DNA from: JARRON01 sp037383845
GTDB taxonomy: Bacteria > Pseudomonadota > Gammaproteobacteria > Steroidobacterales > XN24
Reading direction: 5' to 3'
Length of the DNA: 64,000 bases
Assembly: GCA_037383845.1 (NCBI GenBank)
Contig: JARRON010000016.1
Span: 1-64,000, forward strand
Part shown: positions 25,054-34,978 of the stretch, piece by piece
Position numbering within the stretch: position 1 is the first letter of the stretch
How the letters are laid out: every line of letters begins with the position of its first letter
Position numbers and translations under genes: made by a program
Notes under the pieces: model-generated
Databases searched by the model: none
Told to the model about the DNA's origin: nothing
The model's input: the letters and a program-made list of their open reading frames with translations, nothing else

Positions 25054-27138
25054 ATGTCCATGCGGTTGCTGGGTGCAGCGCTGGCGACGGTGCTGGCCGG
25101 CGCGGCGGGGGCCGACGAGCCTGCCGACCTGGAAGATCTCACAGTGCTCGGTCGGGCCCGCAACCTGGTGGGCGAGGCCATCTCCGCTTCAGAGGGCACG
25201 TTCGGCCAGCCGGAACTGGCCAACCGGCCCATCCTGCGCACCGGTGAGGTGCTGGAGCTCGTGCCCGGCCTGATCGTCACCCAGCACAGTGGCACGGGCA
25301 AGTCCAACCAGATGTTCCTCAGGGGCTTCAACCTGGACCATGGCACGGACTTCGCCACCTGGATCGACGGCATGCCCGTGAATAACCCGGCCAGCGCTCA
25401 CGGCCAGGGTTACACGGACGTCAACTTCCTCATCCCGGAACTCATCGCCGAGGTGCACTACCGCAAAGGGGGGTACTACGCGGAAGTGGGCGATTTCTCC
25501 TCCGCCGGTTCGGCCGACATTTCCACGTTCCGAACCCTTTCACGGCCCCTGATCAAGGCGGGGGTGGGCGAGGACGGCTTCCGGAGGGTCCTGGCAGGCA
25601 ACACGTTCCACGCTGGCGGAGCACACGTGACCGGCGCCTTCGAGGCTCACGTGTATGACGGGCCCTGGACCGACATCAGCGAAGACCTGGAGCGGTACAA
25701 CGGGCTGCTGCGGTGGTCCGCCGGCGGCGAATGGGGCGAACTGGACGCAACCCTCATGGGTTACGAGGCCAGCTGGAACTCGGCAGACCAGATCCCGCAG
25801 CGGGCGGTGGCCCGCGGGCTGATTGGTCCGCTGGGCTCGCTGGACGATGACGTCGGCGGGGAGACGGGCCGGTGGAGCCTGTCCGCGCGCTTCCGGAGCG
25901 CCGGGGCGGACGGAAATGCTTTCGTTTTCGCGGACGCCTACGCCATCCGGTACGACCTCGACCTCTGGTCCAACTTCACCTATTTCCTGGACAACCCGGA
26001 TACCGGGGACGAGTTCCAGCAGAGCGAGGAGCGGCTGATAACCGGGGGGCAGGTGGGCCGGGAGTGGAGGGGCGACGTATTCGGGGTGGAGACGATCCAC
26101 CGGGCGGCGGTGCAGCTGCGCCACGACAACATCGACGACGTAGGCCTGTATCACACTGCCGGCCGGCGGATCCTGGATACCGTACGGGAGGACGATGTCA
26201 CCCAGTACAGTGCCGGCGCCTATTACGAGCTCATCTCGCGGTGGGACAGCAGCTTCCGTTCCGTGCTGGGCCTTCGCTACGACTACTACCATTTCGACGT
26301 GGACGCGGAACTGGCGGCGAACTCGGGCCGCGCCAGTGATTCGCTGCTCAGCCCCAAGGCGAGCCTGGTGTGGACGCCGGGCACGGACCTGGAGTTGTAT
26401 CTCAGTGCCGGCGGCGGCTTCCACAGCAATGACGCCCGCGGGACCACCATCTCCGTGGATCCCGCCAGCGGCGAGCCGGCAGCGAGTGTGGACGCCCTGG
26501 TCCGTTCCTGGGGCGCGGAGACCGGTGCCCGCTACACCTGGAGCGAACGCCTGAACTCGTCGTTGTCCCTGTGGTGGCTGGAACTGGACTCGGAGCTTCT
26601 CTACGTGGGCGATGCGGGCAACACGGAGGCCAGCGATGCCAGTCGCCGCTGGGGGGTGGAGCTGGCCAACTGGTATCGGCCGCTGGACTGGCTGACGCTG
26701 GACCTGGACCTGTCCTGGACCCACTCGGAACTGGTGGACAGCCCGGCCGGGGACGACATCCCCGGCGCGATCCCGCGGGTCGCCAGCGCCGGAATCACCG
26801 TGGACAGCCGGACGGGGCTGTTCGGAAGTCTACGCTGGCGGTACTTCGGTCCCCGGCCGCTGACCGAGGACGGCTCGGTGGAGTCGGGGTCGTTCTCTGC
26901 CTTCAACCTGCTTGCCGGGTGGCAGGCGGACAAATGGCGGGTGGAGCTGGCCGTTCTCAATCTGCTGGATTCCGAAGACCACGACATCGACTACTACTAC
27001 GCCTCGCGGCTGCCGGGAGAGCCGCCGGAAGGCGTGGAGGACGTGCATTTCCACCCCATCGAGCCCCGCACGGTCCGGCTGTCTTTCAGCTGGGGCTTCG
27101 GGCGTGGCGAGACGGCCGGCGGCTACGGCGCTTACTGA
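25054..27138 (+). CDS. TonB-dependent outer-membrane receptor
   Basis: 694 residues with a signal peptide (cleaved near residue 20, AGAAGADEP). The plug begins at ANRPILRTGEVLELVPGLIVTQHSGTGKSNQMFLRGFNLDHGTDF and includes IDGMPVNNPASAHGQGYTDVNFLIPE. About 22 strands of barrel follow, ending PRTVRLSFSWGFGRG. No obvious TonB box precedes the plug. The RGFN-LDHGTDFA-DGMPVN pattern fits a widespread TBDR group of unknown ligand. An HFHP stretch near the C-terminus is too small to infer metal uptake, although znuACB lies 2 kb upstream. ATG 25060 is an alternative start. Confidence 0.93.
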   Translation: MSMRLLGAALATVLAGAAGADEPADLEDLTVLGRARNLVGEAISASEGTFGQPELANRPILRTGEVLELVPGLIVTQHSGTGKSNQMFLRGFNLDHGTDFATWIDGMPVNNPASAHGQGYTDVNFLIPELIAEVHYRKGGYYAEVGDFSSAGSADISTFRTLSRPLIKAGVGEDGFRRVLAGNTFHAGGAHVTGAFEAHVYDGPWTDISEDLERYNGLLRWSAGGEWGELDATLMGYEASWNSADQIPQRAVARGLIGPLGSLDDDVGGETGRWSLSARFRSAGADGNAFVFADAYAIRYDLDLWSNFTYFLDNPDTGDEFQQSEERLITGGQVGREWRGDVFGVETIHRAAVQLRHDNIDDVGLYHTAGRRILDTVREDDVTQYSAGAYYELISRWDSSFRSVLGLRYDYYHFDVDAELAANSGRASDSLLSPKASLVWTPGTDLELYLSAGGGFHSNDARGTTISVDPASGEPAASVDALVRSWGAETGARYTWSERLNSSLSLWWLELDSELLYVGDAGNTEASDASRRWGVELANWYRPLDWLTLDLDLSWTHSELVDSPAGDDIPGAIPRVASAGITVDSRTGLFGSLRWRYFGPRPLTEDGSVESGSFSAFNLLAGWQADKWRVELAVLNLLDSEDHDIDYYYASRLPGEPPEGVEDVHFHPIEPRTVRLSFSWGFGRGETAGGYGAY

Positions 27139-27175
27139 GCTTCCGGCGCGTAACGCCTGACCTGCGACAGGCGCA

Positions 27176-27204
27176 CTGGCATTGGCCGCTGCGAGCGGTA
27201 TAGT
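27176..27204 (+). promoter_or_regulatory. candidate sigma-70 promoter of the S9 peptidase
   Basis: CTGGCA (27176-27181) and TATAGT (27199-27204) are separated by exactly 17 bp and sit 43 bp before the ATG. The -35 matches TTGACA at four of six bases. Confidence 0.4.
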
Positions 27205-27246
27205 CTCGCGCGTTTTCGAACGCACCCCCGAACCCGGAGCCCATTC

Positions 27247-29397
27247 ATGATCCAGCCGGCGATACGCCTGCTCGTCGCCATCCTGGCCCTCGTGGCCTCT
27301 CTGCCGGCCCTGGCCCAGAGCCGCCCCCTGGGCCTGGAGGACGTGTTCGCGCTTGAGTATGCGGACGACCCGCGGATCTCACCCGGCGGCGAGCGCATCG
27401 TCTATCTGCGAAAGTCCATGGACCGGATGACCGACCGGGTGCGCTCGGAGTTGTGGATTATCAACGCCGACGGCGGCCGGCACCGGCCCCTGGTCACGGG
27501 CCCCGAGCGGGTCTCGTCCCCCCGGTGGTCTCCGGACGGGAGCCGGCTCGCCTTCGTCGGCCAGCAGGACGGCCGTTACAGCCTGTGGATCCGCTGGATG
27601 GACACCGGGGAGGCGGCGCCCGTGAGCGAGCTCGGCGGCCGGCCTTCGGACCTGGCCTGGTCCCCCGACGGGAAATGGCTGGCCTTCACCCGGCGCGTGG
27701 AGCAGGACGTGGCGCCCCTGGCGAACCTGCCCGAGAAGCCCGCGGGTGCGAACTGGGCGGAGCCGGTGCGGGTGATCGACTCGATGATCTACCGTGCGGA
27801 TGATCGCGGCTTCCTCCGCCAGGGCCACGTTCATGCTTTTGTGGTGCCGGCGGAGGGCGGGACGCCACGGCAGGTGACCCGCGGGGATTTCAACCATGCC
27901 GGCGGCCTGGACTGGCTGCCCAATTCCCAGGCCCTGGTGGTGTCTGCCAACCGGCGGGATGACTGGGAGTCCGAGCCCCTGGACACCGATCTTTGGGTGG
28001 TTGAGATCAACAGCGGAGAAATGCGTCGCCTGACGGACCGCTACGGCCCCGACGAGAGCCCGGTGGTTTCCCCGGACGGGCGTCGTATCGCGTACGTTGG
28101 TTTCGACGACGCCAGGCTGGGATTCCACAGCACCGACCTGTTTGTCTTCGATCGCAACAGCCGCGAGATCACCCTGCTGACTGGCGAGCTGGACCGGGCC
28201 GTGCGCTCGCCGGCGTGGGACAGTCGCGGGCGGGGTATCTACTTTCTCTACGACGACGAAGGCCAGACCCATCTTGCCCGCCTGGAGCTGTCCAACCAGA
28301 AGGTGGCGGCCATCGCAGACGACGTGGGCGGAACGACCCTGGGCCGGCCCTACGCGAGCGGCAGCTACACCGTTGCGGAGTACGGCAGCGTCGCCTATAC
28401 CCAGACGTCGCCGGAGCGGCCCGCCGAGGTGGCGACCGGTGACGGGCGGCGCGTCCGGCGTCTGACGGATCTCAACGAGGACGTCCTGGACTTCCGCGAA
28501 CTGGCCCGGGTGGAAACTTTCTGGGTGGAGTCGGGCTATGACCAGCGGGACGTTCAGGCCTGGATCGCGCTGCCGCCCGGCTTCGATCCGGCCAGGCGCT
28601 ATCCGCTGATCCTGGAGATCCACGGCGGGCCCTATGCCAACTACGGTCCCCGGTTCTCTGCCGAGATTCAGCTGTATGCCGCCGCCGGCTACGTGGTGCT
28701 GTACGTGAACCCGAGGGGAAGCACCAGCTACGGCGCAGAGTTCGCCAACCTGATCGAGAACAACTACCCGGGCGAGGACTATGATGACCTGATGTCCGCC
28801 GTGGATGCGGTCATCGACCGCGGCTACGTGGACCCGGGCCGGCTCTATGTCACCGGGGGCAGCGGGGGCGGCGTGCTGACGGCCTGGATCGTGGGCAAGA
28901 CCGACCGCTTCCGGGCCGCCGTCGTGGCCAAGCCGGTCATCAACTGGGCCAGCTTCGCCCTCACGGCGGACAGGTACAACTTCTTCTATCGCTACTGGTT
29001 TCCCGGTCCGCCCTGGGAGCACCCGGAGGAGTACTGGCGGCGGTCACCCCTTTCGCTGGTGGGCAACGTCAACACGCCCACCATGGTGCTGACGGGGGAG
29101 GAGGACTTCCGGACGCCCATGTCGGAGTCGGAGCAGTACTACCAGGCCCTGAAACTGCGGGGCATCGACAGCGTGCTGGTCCGCGTCCCGGGCGCCTCCC
29201 ACGCAATTGCCAGGCGTCCGACCCAGCTGATGGCGAAGGTGGCGAACATCCTCGCCTGGTTCCAGCGCTATCCCGAGCCCCGGCCCGTGCCGCCGTCTCC
29301 GGCATCCGGTGACTCGTCGCCGGCGGCGGACGTGCCGCCGGAGGCCACGTCGGTCGCTCCGGAACCGCCGGAGCCTCCGGGCGAGCCGGGCGGCTGA
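27247..29397 (+). CDS. S9-family peptidase (acylaminoacyl/dipeptidyl peptidase type), exported
   Basis: 716 residues with a signal peptide (AILALVASLPALAQ). Residues 40-420 form a beta-propeller of WD40-like/TolB repeats (SPRWSPDGSRLAFVG, DLAWSPDGKWLAFTR). The alpha/beta-hydrolase domain has IHGGPYANYG, the nucleophile VTGGSGGGVLTAW (Ser539), the acid in GEEDFRTPMSES and the base in PGASHAI. It trims peptides in the periplasm. The C-terminal 35 residues are Pro/Glu/Ala-rich and are encoded opposite the equally low-complexity tail of the convergent MscS-like gene, a 130-nt overlap. Confidence 0.93.
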   Translation: MIQPAIRLLVAILALVASLPALAQSRPLGLEDVFALEYADDPRISPGGERIVYLRKSMDRMTDRVRSELWIINADGGRHRPLVTGPERVSSPRWSPDGSRLAFVGQQDGRYSLWIRWMDTGEAAPVSELGGRPSDLAWSPDGKWLAFTRRVEQDVAPLANLPEKPAGANWAEPVRVIDSMIYRADDRGFLRQGHVHAFVVPAEGGTPRQVTRGDFNHAGGLDWLPNSQALVVSANRRDDWESEPLDTDLWVVEINSGEMRRLTDRYGPDESPVVSPDGRRIAYVGFDDARLGFHSTDLFVFDRNSREITLLTGELDRAVRSPAWDSRGRGIYFLYDDEGQTHLARLELSNQKVAAIADDVGGTTLGRPYASGSYTVAEYGSVAYTQTSPERPAEVATGDGRRVRRLTDLNEDVLDFRELARVETFWVESGYDQRDVQAWIALPPGFDPARRYPLILEIHGGPYANYGPRFSAEIQLYAAAGYVVLYVNPRGSTSYGAEFANLIENNYPGEDYDDLMSAVDAVIDRGYVDPGRLYVTGGSGGGVLTAWIVGKTDRFRAAVVAKPVINWASFALTADRYNFFYRYWFPGPPWEHPEEYWRRSPLSLVGNVNTPTMVLTGEEDFRTPMSESEQYYQALKLRGIDSVLVRVPGASHAIARRPTQLMAKVANILAWFQRYPEPRPVPPSPASGDSSPAADVPPEATSVAPEPPEPPGEPGG

Positions 29398-31961
29398 GGT
29401 GGCGGAAGGCCCCGGCCGCCGAGCCGCGCCGCGGCGCCTTCGTCCACCGAGCGCAGGTGCAGGTCCTGCTGGGGGAAGGGGATCTCGATGCCCGCGGCGT
29501 AGAGGGCGTCGTGAATGGCCAGGGTGAGATCGCTCTTGATGGTCAGGAAGTTGTCGAACTGGTCCGTCCAGGCCCGCAACTCGAAGTCCAGGGAGCTGGC
29601 ACCGAAGCCCAGGAACAGCGCCTGCGGCGGAGGCTCGCTCAGCAGGCGGTCGTCCTTGCGGGCGCATTCCTCGAGGAGCTCCTTGGCCTGGTGCGGGTCG
29701 GTCCCGTAGGCGACGCCGGCGACGATCTCCACCCGTCGCTGCTGGTCTGACAGGGTCCAGTTCGTCACCTGGCTGGAGATGAGGTCGCCGTTGGGGACGA
29801 TGACCTCGGCACCGCTCCATGTCCTCACCGTGCTGGATCGCACGCCGATGCGGCTGATGCGCCCCCAGGTCTCGCCGAACTGGACCACGTCACCGGCCTG
29901 AACGGGCCGCTCGAAGGCGAGTATCAGGCCGGAGACGAAGTTGTTCACCACGTTCTGGAGGCCGAAACCGATACCCACGGACAAGGCGCCGGCGATCAGG
30001 GCGAACTGGCTGAGCTCGATGCCCGCCGCCGCCAGCGCGAGCACGAAGGCGATACCCAGGACCGCGTAGTTGGCGAGCATGACGATGGTGGCGGGCACGC
30101 CACGGGGAAGCGTGATGCGGGGAAAAACCTCCACCGTCAGCACAAAACGAAGCAGCCGGGCCAGGAGAACGCCGACTACGAGGACCAGCACCAGGCCGAG
30201 GACGCTGCCCAGGGAAAGGCTTACGGAGCCGATGCTGACACTGGCGGTCAGCACCGCCACGGCCGCTTCGCGGGCGGGCTCCAGCAGGCGCAGATAAGTC
30301 AGCGTTCCCACGAGCCAGACCACGGCGGCACCGAGATATACGATTCGCCGGAGCCAGCTGATGATGGTGGCCGAGTTCCACCTGACCATATTGAGCCGTT
30401 GCAGCGGCTTGCTCTGCAGCAGAGTGATGACGATGCCCTCGATCACCGCCACTGCCAGGAAGACCAGCAGCGCCAGGAAGGCTGAGCGCAGCGTTCCCTC
30501 GGCGATCAGGTCGGCCAGCGAGACGAAGCCCAGGATGTTCAGGACCGCCGATGCCACCAGGGCAAGTCCGCCCAGTCTTCCCAGGCGCTGGGCGGCACGC
30601 CACCACGGTCCCCCTTCCAGCCTGGAGGCCCGGCCGCCGGGCCTGAATATCCACCAGGCCAGCACCCCGGCACGACTGGTGTAAAGCAAAAGCACCAGCC
30701 GGCCGGCCGCGGTCCCGGAAGACACGAGGTCGGTGATCCTGACCAGGAGATAAAGGGCAGCCACGGCGTATATGGGGCGTGCCATGCTGGCCGGCGTAAT
30801 CAGCGGCAACAGCCACACCATGGGGATCAGGGCAATCAGGCCCATCACGTCCCGGACAGGCGCAGGCATGTCCGGGAAGATCCACGGCGCCAGCATCAGG
30901 GACACCACCAGGGTCGCCGCGACCGGGCGCCTGAAGATCTGGAGGTGACGACTCACCTCGGTGTGCTGTTCAGCCACCGGGATGACGCGCTTGCGGACGT
31001 AAAGGAAGAACGCCAGGGTGATGAGGGTGAGCAGTATCAGCACCGCGGCCGCGCTCTCCTGGCCGCGCAGGTACTCACCCGCGTTGTCCCAGTCGCTCTG
31101 CAGCCTTTCCGTGACCGCCGGCAACCGAGCAGCTCCCGTCGCGGGCGTCACGCCACGCCACAAAGGGGGATGGTCGCGCCGCAGGACGCCGCGCCGGGCG
31201 CTGTCCTTTACCTTGTCGATGCGCTGCAGGACCTGCTCGGTGATCTGGAACTGCGCGGTGAGCTGGCTCTGGACGGTTAGCACCTCGTCCTGCCGGGCCT
31301 TGAGACGCTGCTCAGCGTCCTGCCAGGCATCGCGGGATTTCCTCGCGGTCTCGACCAGGGCCTCGGAAACTCCCGAAGCCCGGAGTGCGTTAACGGTCAG
31401 GTCCCACGTCTTGACCTGGTCGGAAGCCCGGACCTGCCATTGCGCCAGGGATTCCGAGCGCTCGGTCAGCTGTTTCTGCCGGGACTGAAGGTCAGCCTGG
31501 ATACGCTGCCATTGCTGTTCCAGGTTCTCGAGAGCCCTGAAACTCACGCTGTCCAGCTGGTTGAGGCGCTCGTCAGCCTGCATCCGCTGGATCTGCTCCG
31601 TCATGGCGGGCAGCCGGGGGCCGACGGCCTTTTCCTTCTCCACGGGCTCGGAGACGCCCAGCGCCTCACTCAGCAGGGCCTGGCTCTGCTCGGCCTGCAC
31701 CGGCACCTGGGTGGCCCCGATGGCCGTGGGCTCAGGCCTGGTCTGCTCCGCCGCGGGTCGGGTTTCCCCCGTCTCCGCGCTCCGTTCCCCACCGCCTCCG
31801 GGAAGACCCGGAATGGCCTGGGCCAGGGCCGCCGGTGCCGCAACGGTGAGAATCGTCGCCAGCACGAGCCGGCGGAAGCCCAGCGAAGAGCTGCTCAAGG
31901 TGGATTCACTCCTGCGGGCGAAAAGCCGCCGCCGGACTGCGTTCCCGGTGCTTCCGGTCAC
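29268..31961 (-). CDS. MscS-family mechanosensitive channel with large N-terminal domain
   Basis: 897 residues. A basic N-terminus and hydrophobic segment (LVLATILTVAAPAALAQA) act as a signal peptide. Residues 100-290 form a periplasmic coiled-coil domain, then about ten membrane helices, and the MscS core (QFALIAGALSVGIGFGLQNVVNNFVSGLILAFERPVQAGDVV) with the beta and alpha/beta cytoplasmic domain ending IEIPFPQQDLHLRS. This is the MscK/YbdG-like large architecture; it opens on membrane tension or ionic signals. The start is GTG 31961 and could lie slightly downstream. The Gly/Pro-rich last 50 residues overlap the S9 gene. Confidence 0.92.
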   Translation of the reverse strand: MTGSTGNAVRRRLFARRSESTLSSSSLGFRRLVLATILTVAAPAALAQAIPGLPGGGGERSAETGETRPAAEQTRPEPTAIGATQVPVQAEQSQALLSEALGVSEPVEKEKAVGPRLPAMTEQIQRMQADERLNQLDSVSFRALENLEQQWQRIQADLQSRQKQLTERSESLAQWQVRASDQVKTWDLTVNALRASGVSEALVETARKSRDAWQDAEQRLKARQDEVLTVQSQLTAQFQITEQVLQRIDKVKDSARRGVLRRDHPPLWRGVTPATGAARLPAVTERLQSDWDNAGEYLRGQESAAAVLILLTLITLAFFLYVRKRVIPVAEQHTEVSRHLQIFRRPVAATLVVSLMLAPWIFPDMPAPVRDVMGLIALIPMVWLLPLITPASMARPIYAVAALYLLVRITDLVSSGTAAGRLVLLLYTSRAGVLAWWIFRPGGRASRLEGGPWWRAAQRLGRLGGLALVASAVLNILGFVSLADLIAEGTLRSAFLALLVFLAVAVIEGIVITLLQSKPLQRLNMVRWNSATIISWLRRIVYLGAAVVWLVGTLTYLRLLEPAREAAVAVLTASVSIGSVSLSLGSVLGLVLVLVVGVLLARLLRFVLTVEVFPRITLPRGVPATIVMLANYAVLGIAFVLALAAAGIELSQFALIAGALSVGIGFGLQNVVNNFVSGLILAFERPVQAGDVVQFGETWGRISRIGVRSSTVRTWSGAEVIVPNGDLISSQVTNWTLSDQQRRVEIVAGVAYGTDPHQAKELLEECARKDDRLLSEPPPQALFLGFGASSLDFELRAWTDQFDNFLTIKSDLTLAIHDALYAAGIEIPFPQQDLHLRSVDEGAAARLGGRGLPPPQPPGSPGGSGGSGATDVASGGTSAAGDESPDAGDGGTGRGSG

Positions 31962-31985
31962 GGGCGACGCGGACGCGCGGCGGCA

Positions 31986-32519
31986 TCACTCTGCAGAGAC
32001 CGGCGGCTGCACGGTCTCGATGAGCCGGGACGGGTCGTAACCGAGCGCGGGCAGCCTGCCGACGATGCTGGCATACGTGGCCTCGCTCATCACCGGCGTC
32101 CTGGACAGGATCCACAGGTAGTCCCTGCCGGGCTCGCCGATTAGCGCCCACCGGTAGTCCTCGTCCAGGGCCAGGATCCAGTAGTCTCCCCAGAAGGGCC
32201 AGAAGAACGTGACCTCCAGCTTGGCATTGGTCTCCGGGTCCACCACCCGGGCCCGGCCCTCGGCCTCCCGGAGTTCGCCCGAAGGACTGTCGACGTGGCA
32301 GCGGTTCATGACCCGGATGTCGCCATCCTCCCGCATGCTGTATGTGGCCGTGGTAGCCGTGCAGCCTTCCTGGAAGGGGGCCGGGTACCGGGCGATCTCG
32401 TACCACCGGCCCAGGTACCGGTCCAGGTTCACGTTATCCACCACGGGGAGCGGCGGATGGTCGCCGCCGCAGCCGGCGGCGGCCAGCAGTGCGACAAGGG
32501 TGACCAGGATGGGGCGCAT
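31986..32519 (-). CDS. blc: outer-membrane lipocalin
   Basis: 177 residues from ATG 32519 with GGAGGA at 8 nt; the longer open frame upstream is rejected. Lipoprotein signal with lipobox LLAAAGC (Cys17). Lipocalin motif NVNLDRYLGRWYEIARYPAPFQEGC, then PFWGDYWILALDEDYRWALIGEPGRDYLWILSRTP, both hallmark of bacterial lipocalins such as Blc, which bind lysophospholipids and help maintain the outer membrane. Immediately upstream of the MscS-like gene on the same strand (24 nt gap), so possibly co-transcribed. Confidence 0.94.
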   Translation of the reverse strand: MRPILVTLVALLAAAGCGGDHPPLPVVDNVNLDRYLGRWYEIARYPAPFQEGCTATTATYSMREDGDIRVMNRCHVDSPSGELREAEGRARVVDPETNAKLEVTFFWPFWGDYWILALDEDYRWALIGEPGRDYLWILSRTPVMSEATYASIVGRLPALGYDPSRLIETVQPPVSAE

Positions 32520-32726
32520 GGTGTTAATCCTCCGGTAACAGTCGCACGCTAGCTTACCAACCCGGATCGGCGATGGCTTCAGCACCTGCCGCCGACGGCG
32601 CCGGAAGGCGCCCTCTCCAGAGAGCACTCGTGCCGCTGTTCGGCCCGGTCCTGCCGGGCCTCCTTTTTTGGCCCGCCCGCCGGCGTGATATGTTGCCCGC
32701 AACTCCTTTCTGGCGGGACTTGTGGC

Positions 32727-34499
32727 ATGAAAGCCTTTCTGTCTGTTGTGTTTCTTCTCACCACGCTGACCGGGACCCAGGCCGTGGCGGCCTCGGCGGA
32801 AGACGTTCGCTTCGAGGAACTCGCCGCCCGGTTCGTGGACGGGTTCCCGGTTCTGTCCCCGGTCTCCGCCACGACTCTGGGGGATCATCGCTTCGACGAT
32901 CGGCTGGACGATATCAGCGCGGCAGGCCGCGCCGCGGAACGGGCTTTCCTGCAGGATACGCTGCAGGCCCTGTCGGACATCGACCGCTCGGAGCTTTCCA
33001 GGGCGAACCAGATCGACGCCGCCATGCTGGCGAACCAGCTGGAGTATTCCCTCTGGTCACTCGACCAGCTGCAGGAATGGGCGTGGAATCCCCTCCAGTA
33101 CACGCAACTGGCCGGCGGCGCCGTGTACAGCCTGATGGCCAGGGATTTCGCACCACTGGAGGAGCGGCTTGATGACCTGGCCGGGCGGCTGGAAGCCATG
33201 CCGGCATTCCTCGCCGAGGTCCGGGCTACCCTGCAGCCGGCGCGGGTGCCCCGGGTCCACGCGGAGACTGCGGCCCAGCAGAACCGCGGGGTATTGTCCA
33301 TCCTCGACGACATGGTGGTGCCGCAGCTGGCCAACGTCGCCCCGGCGCTGAAGACGCGTCTCGAAGGTGCCATGGCCGCGACCCGGGAGGCTGTCGAGAC
33401 CCACCAGGCCTGGCTGGAGGAAGACCTGGTGCCGGCCGCCGAGGGAGAGTTCCGGCTCGGGGCCGAGCTGTTCGACCGGAAGCTCGCGTACACCCTGGAC
33501 AGCAGCCTGAGCCGGCGGGAGATCCGCGAACGCGCCCAGGCCGAGTTCCAGAGAGTCCGGGACGAGATGTACCAGGTGGCTCTGGAGGTGTACCGGGGCA
33601 AGTACCCCATGGTGAAGGTGCCGGAGTCGCCCGCGCCGGAGTTCAGGCAGGCGGTGATCCGGGCGGCCCTGGAAGAGGTCTACAGGCACCTGCCGGGCCG
33701 CGACGAGATCGTCGAGGTGGCCCGCCGGCAGCTGGCCCAGACGACGGAATTCGTCCGCGAAAAGAATCTCGTTGAGGTGCCGGACGACCCCATCGAGATC
33801 ATCATCATGCCGGAGTTTCAGCGCGGCGTGGCCGTGGCTTACTGTGACCCGCCGGGACCGCTGGACAAGGGCCAGAAGACTTTTTACGCGGTTGCACCCC
33901 TGCCGGAAGAGTGGACCGACATCCAGGTCGAGTCATTCCTGCGGGAGTACAACCTCTACTCCATCCAGGACCTCACGATCCACGAGGCCATGCCTGGTCA
34001 TTACCTCCAGCTGGCGCATTCCAATCGCTACCCGTCGGTGCTCCGGTCGGTCCTGTGGTCCGGTCCCTTCGTGGAGGGCTGGGCGGTCTACGCGGAGCGG
34101 GTCATGATCGACAACGGATACCTGGACTTCGATCCCCTCATGCGGCTGACCAATCTCAAGTGGTACCTGCGCGCGGTGACGAACGCCATCATCGACCAGG
34201 CCATCCACGTGGACGGCATGGACCGGGAGGCCGCCATGGAGCTCATGGTGGAGGGCGGATTCCAGGAAGAACGGGAAGCAGCCGGGAAGTGGATCCGCGC
34301 CCAGCTCACCTCCGCCCAGCTGTCCACCTACTTCGTCGGTTACCAGGAGCATGCCGACCTGCGGGAGGAGGTGGAGCGGTCATGGGGGGAGGACTTCACC
34401 CTGCGGCGCTACCACGACACCGTGCTGTCCTTCGGCTCCCCGCCGGTGCGTCATGTCCGCTCCATGATCCTGGGCACGCCGGTGGTGGCAAGCCCCTAG
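32727..34499 (+). CDS. DUF885 metallopeptidase-like protein, exported
   Basis: 590 residues from ATG 32727 with a signal peptide (MKAFLSVVFLLTTLTGTQAVAAS). DUF885 signatures: SVLWSGPFVEGWAVYAE and the zinc motif TIHEAMPGHYLQ (HExxxGH-type, about residue 423-434). Members are predicted periplasmic zinc peptidases of unknown specificity. Stop overlaps the convergent DUF4149 gene by 4 nt. Confidence 0.9.
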   Translation: MKAFLSVVFLLTTLTGTQAVAASAEDVRFEELAARFVDGFPVLSPVSATTLGDHRFDDRLDDISAAGRAAERAFLQDTLQALSDIDRSELSRANQIDAAMLANQLEYSLWSLDQLQEWAWNPLQYTQLAGGAVYSLMARDFAPLEERLDDLAGRLEAMPAFLAEVRATLQPARVPRVHAETAAQQNRGVLSILDDMVVPQLANVAPALKTRLEGAMAATREAVETHQAWLEEDLVPAAEGEFRLGAELFDRKLAYTLDSSLSRREIRERAQAEFQRVRDEMYQVALEVYRGKYPMVKVPESPAPEFRQAVIRAALEEVYRHLPGRDEIVEVARRQLAQTTEFVREKNLVEVPDDPIEIIIMPEFQRGVAVAYCDPPGPLDKGQKTFYAVAPLPEEWTDIQVESFLREYNLYSIQDLTIHEAMPGHYLQLAHSNRYPSVLRSVLWSGPFVEGWAVYAERVMIDNGYLDFDPLMRLTNLKWYLRAVTNAIIDQAIHVDGMDREAAMELMVEGGFQEEREAAGKWIRAQLTSAQLSTYFVGYQEHADLREEVERSWGEDFTLRRYHDTVLSFGSPPVRHVRSMILGTPVVASP

Positions 34500-34918
34500 G
34501 CCGTTCCGGACCAGCCCCGGGAAAACAACACCACGAGCCAGCCCGAGGCGGCGAGCATGCCCAGGTTCAGGACCACCGATGCCCCGTGGAGGCGCCGGAA
34601 CCGGGCTGCGGCTGCCTCGCCCGCGTCCCGGGCCGCATTGATACGGGGTACCAGGGCCAGGGACGCCGCGGCCAGGAGCGTCAGAGCCGCCGCGGCGGAC
34701 CAGCCCGTCCCCGCCAGGACGGTTGCCAGCAGCAGCCCGGCGCCCACGGCGGCGGTGAAGGCGTAGTAGCGGGGGAAAAGCGCCCGAAGGAAGGCGGAAG
34801 CGGCAGGTCCTTCCAGCACCCGGAAGACCATGGGCGCCAGTACGAAAGAAAGGAAAGCATTGGCGCCAAACGCCAGTCCGGCCAGCAGCGCCGCGGCGAC
34901 CTGCGTCATGTCCTGCAT
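34496..34918 (-). CDS. DUF4149 (TMEM205-like) membrane protein
   Basis: 140 residues from ATG 34918 (AGGA at 8 nt). Four membrane helices: AALLAGLAFGANAFLSFVLAPMVFR, FTAAVGAGLLLATVLAG, ALTLLAAASLALVPRINAARD and the C-terminal LNLGMLAASGWLVVLF. The N-A-F-L-S-F-x-x-A-P pattern and FRRLHG-x-S before the last helix fit DUF4149. The very long open frame upstream on this strand is antisense to real genes. Function unknown. Confidence 0.82.
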   Translation of the reverse strand: MQDMTQVAAALLAGLAFGANAFLSFVLAPMVFRVLEGPAASAFLRALFPRYYAFTAAVGAGLLLATVLAGTGWSAAAALTLLAAASLALVPRINAARDAGEAAAARFRRLHGASVVLNLGMLAASGWLVVLFSRGWSGTA

Positions 34919-34978
34919 AAAATCTGTCCTGCGAATTCCGGCGAAGGCCTGCCCATCTGTTCGCAAAAGGAGACCGAC

